Below, piece after piece: positions 6,019 through 7,228 of a stretch of DNA of 7,228 bases; within the stretch, counting starts at the first letter, position 1, and every line of letters begins with the position of its first letter. The notes beneath the pieces are model-generated. The model saw only the letters and a program-made list of their open reading frames with translations. It ran no database searches and was not told where the DNA came from. Made by a program: the position numbers and the translations under genes. Location of the stretch: the NCBI GenBank assembly GCA_023388675.1, contig JAEWFU010000105.1:1-7228 (forward strand). The letters run 5' to 3'. The stretch is from Pseudomonadota bacterium. Lineage in GTDB: Bacteria > Pseudomonadota > Alphaproteobacteria > Rhizobiales > Rhizobiaceae.

Positions 6019-6416
6019 GCAAGCTGCACGCCGGCGCCTGCCGCTGCGGCCTGATCTCGGCCGAGATCGGGGCGGAGCCGTTGTTGCGTTCCTATTGCCA
6101 CTGCCGCGACTGCCGCTAGCAGACCGGCGCGCCGGTCATGGCGTTCGTCGCCTTCCGCGACGAGGCGGTGACATGGTTCGGCACGCCGAAGACCTTCCGC
6201 TCCGGCGGGGTGGAGCGCTCCTTCTGCGAGCATTGCGGCAGCCAGATCGGCTATCGCGACGACCACCTGCCGGGTGAGATTTATTTCACGCTCGGGTTCA
6301 TGGACGATCCCGAGCACTATCCGCCGATGTGGCACGCTTTCGAGCAGCGGCGGCTGCCATTCCTGCACATCGAAGACGACCTGCCGCGCTATGACGGCTT
6401 CTCCGTCGAACGATAG
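6015..6416 (+). pseudogene. GFA family zinc protein gene with in-frame TAG
   Basis: The family is named for glutathione-dependent formaldehyde-activating enzyme; most members have no proven function. The reading frame from GTG 6015 encodes 34 residues with the expected zinc-site cysteines (C9, C11, then CHCRDC at 28-33), stops at TAG (6117-6119, codon 35), and continues in the same frame as QTGAPVMAFVAF to CEHCGSQIGYRDD (C71, C74) and a TAG at 6417-6419 region end (last bases 6414-6416). There is no frameshift. One change, TAG from CAG or AAG, explains the break, since relatives typically have CRxQTGAP here. The first ligands are therefore cut off from the last, and neither part alone could form the site. 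An ATG at 6138 follows without a ribosome binding site. The gene overlaps pheS (GTGA), with a G-run (6001-6006) as possible ribosome binding site, and ends 21 bp before pheT. Confidence 0.85.
6122..6137. repeat. 16-bp perfect palindrome just after the GFA internal stop
   Basis: GACCGGCGCGCCGGTC is fully self-complementary and begins 3 bases after the internal TAG. In RNA it could fold as a 6-bp stem with a CGCG loop. It encodes the conserved GFA motif TGAPV in the original frame, so protein coding together with high GC can explain it. Confidence 0.5.
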
Positions 6417-6437
6417 ATCGAGCCGAGGGACAGACAC

Positions 6438-7228
6438 ATGAAATTCACCCTTTCCTGGCTGAAGGACCACCTCGACACCGACGCCTCTCTGGCGGCGATC
6501 GTCGACAGGCTCACCATGATCGGCCTCGAGGTCGAGAGCGTCGACGACAAGGCGGCGCTGAAGCCGTTCGTCATCGCCAAGGTCCTGACCGCCGAACAGC
6601 ATCCCGACGCCGACCGGCTGCGCGTGCTTTCGGTCGATACGGGCTCCGGCGATCCCGTCCAGGTCGTCTGCGGGGCGCCGAACGCGCGCGCCGGCCTCGT
6701 CGGTGCGTTTGCAGCCCCCGGCACCTATGTTCCGGGCATCGACGTGACGCTGTCGGTCGGCAACATCCGCGGCATAGAAAGCCGCGGCATGATGTGTTCG
6801 GAGCGCGAGCTGCAGCTTTCCGACGAGCATGACGGCATCATCGACCTGCCGGAGGATGCGCCCGTCGGCACGCCATTCGCGACCTGGGCCAAACTCGATG
6901 ACCCGGTGATTGAGATCAACCTGACGCCCAACCGGCCGGACGCCACCAGCGTCTACGGCATCGCGCGGGACCTTGCGGCGGCCGGGCTCGGCACGCTGAA
7001 GGACGTGGCGATCGCGCCGGTGCCCGGTGACGGTGCCTGCCCCGTCAAGGTAACGATCGAGGCGCCGGAGCTCTGCCCCGGTTTCGCGCTGCGGCTGGTC
7101 AAAGGCGTCAGGAACGGCCCGTCGCCGAAATGGATGCAGCAGCGCCTCATCGCCATCGGCCTGCGTCCGATCAACGCGCTGGTCGACATCACCAACTACG
7201 TCACCTTCGACCGTGGCCGGCCGCTGCA
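6438..7228 (+). CDS. pheT: Phenylalanyl-tRNA synthetase, beta subunit (5' part, cut by window end)
   Basis: PheT is the large non-catalytic partner of PheS; it binds tRNA-Phe and edits mischarged Tyr-tRNA. The frame is open for 263 codons from ATG 6438 to the window edge, about a third of the usual length near 800. It begins [20 protein letters not shown], as in rhizobial homologues. An EMAP-II-like tRNA-binding domain spans about 40-150, with [15 protein letters not shown] (55-69), [11 protein letters not shown] (77-87) and [13 protein letters not shown] (116-128). [19 protein letters not shown] (160-178) leads into the B3/B4 editing domain, which starts near residue 205 ([20 protein letters not shown]) and is cut off by the window. 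GAGGGA (6425-6430) is 7 bases before the ATG. It is probably co-transcribed with pheS through the damaged GFA gene. Confidence 0.97.
   Translation, partial: MKFTLSWLKDHLDTDASLAAIVDRLTMIGLEVESVDDKAALKPFVIAKVLTAEQHPDADRLRVLSVDTGSGDPVQVVCGAPNARAGLVGAFAAPGTYVPGIDVTLSVGNIRGIESRGMMCSERELQLSDEHDGIIDLPEDAPVGTPFATWAKLDDPVIEINLTPNRPDATSVYGIARDLAAAGLGTLKDVAIAPVPGDGACPVKVTIEAPELCPGFALRLVKGVRNGPSPKWMQQRLIAIGLRPINALVDITNYVTFDRGRPL

Noticed and set aside
6138..6416. A 92-codon ORF treated as a separate gene
   Set aside because: It is the in-frame C-terminal part of the broken GFA gene. No ribosome binding site precedes ATG 6138 and half of the zinc ligands are missing.

Overview
The window is GC-rich and reads as chromosomal core DNA from an alphaproteobacterium, most likely of the Rhizobiales. 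This rests on remembered family resemblance of the initiation factor IF3, PheS and PheT proteins, on a DUF2852 protein (a family I associate with that order), and on the rhizobial look of the -10 elements (TATAT-type). No database search was possible.

Layout. Positions 9-2550 hold a three-gene block on the minus strand. Its transcription order is an ABHD10-like alpha/beta hydrolase (1768-2550), a BenE-family benzoate/H+ symporter (614-1768, overlapping the hydrolase stop by one base) and a DUF2852 membrane/coiled-coil protein (70-513). A hairpin plus T-rich tract at 2-38 closes the block. A 217-bp divergent intergenic region (2551-2767) separates it from the plus-strand block.

The plus-strand block is translation machinery. 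infC (IF3, 2768-3304) starts at a rare ATT codon. It is followed by an isoprenylcysteine-methyltransferase-like membrane protein (3364-3984), then a promoter and structured leader (about 3995-4147), rpmI (L35), rplT (L20) and a strong terminator (4832-4864). Next come a parS-like palindrome (4881-4896), pheS (4921-6018), a GFA-family gene broken by an in-frame TAG (6015-6416), and the first third of pheT (6438 to the window edge).

How it works together. IF3, L35 and L20 form the classic infC-rpmI-rplT set, here split by a membrane-protein gene and by a second promoter/leader, so ribosomal proteins and IF3 may be controlled separately. PheS and PheT form the alpha2-beta2 phenylalanyl-tRNA synthetase. 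Their genes are separated by the damaged GFA gene, which overlaps pheS by four bases.

I see no mobile element, CRISPR array, RNA gene, toxin-antitoxin or defence system. The interest lies in small things: the ATT start of infC, an 18-bp perfect hairpin that buries a ribosome binding site, a terminator-like hairpin inside the rpmI leader, a parS-like site, and a nonsense codon in a gene that is otherwise intact.
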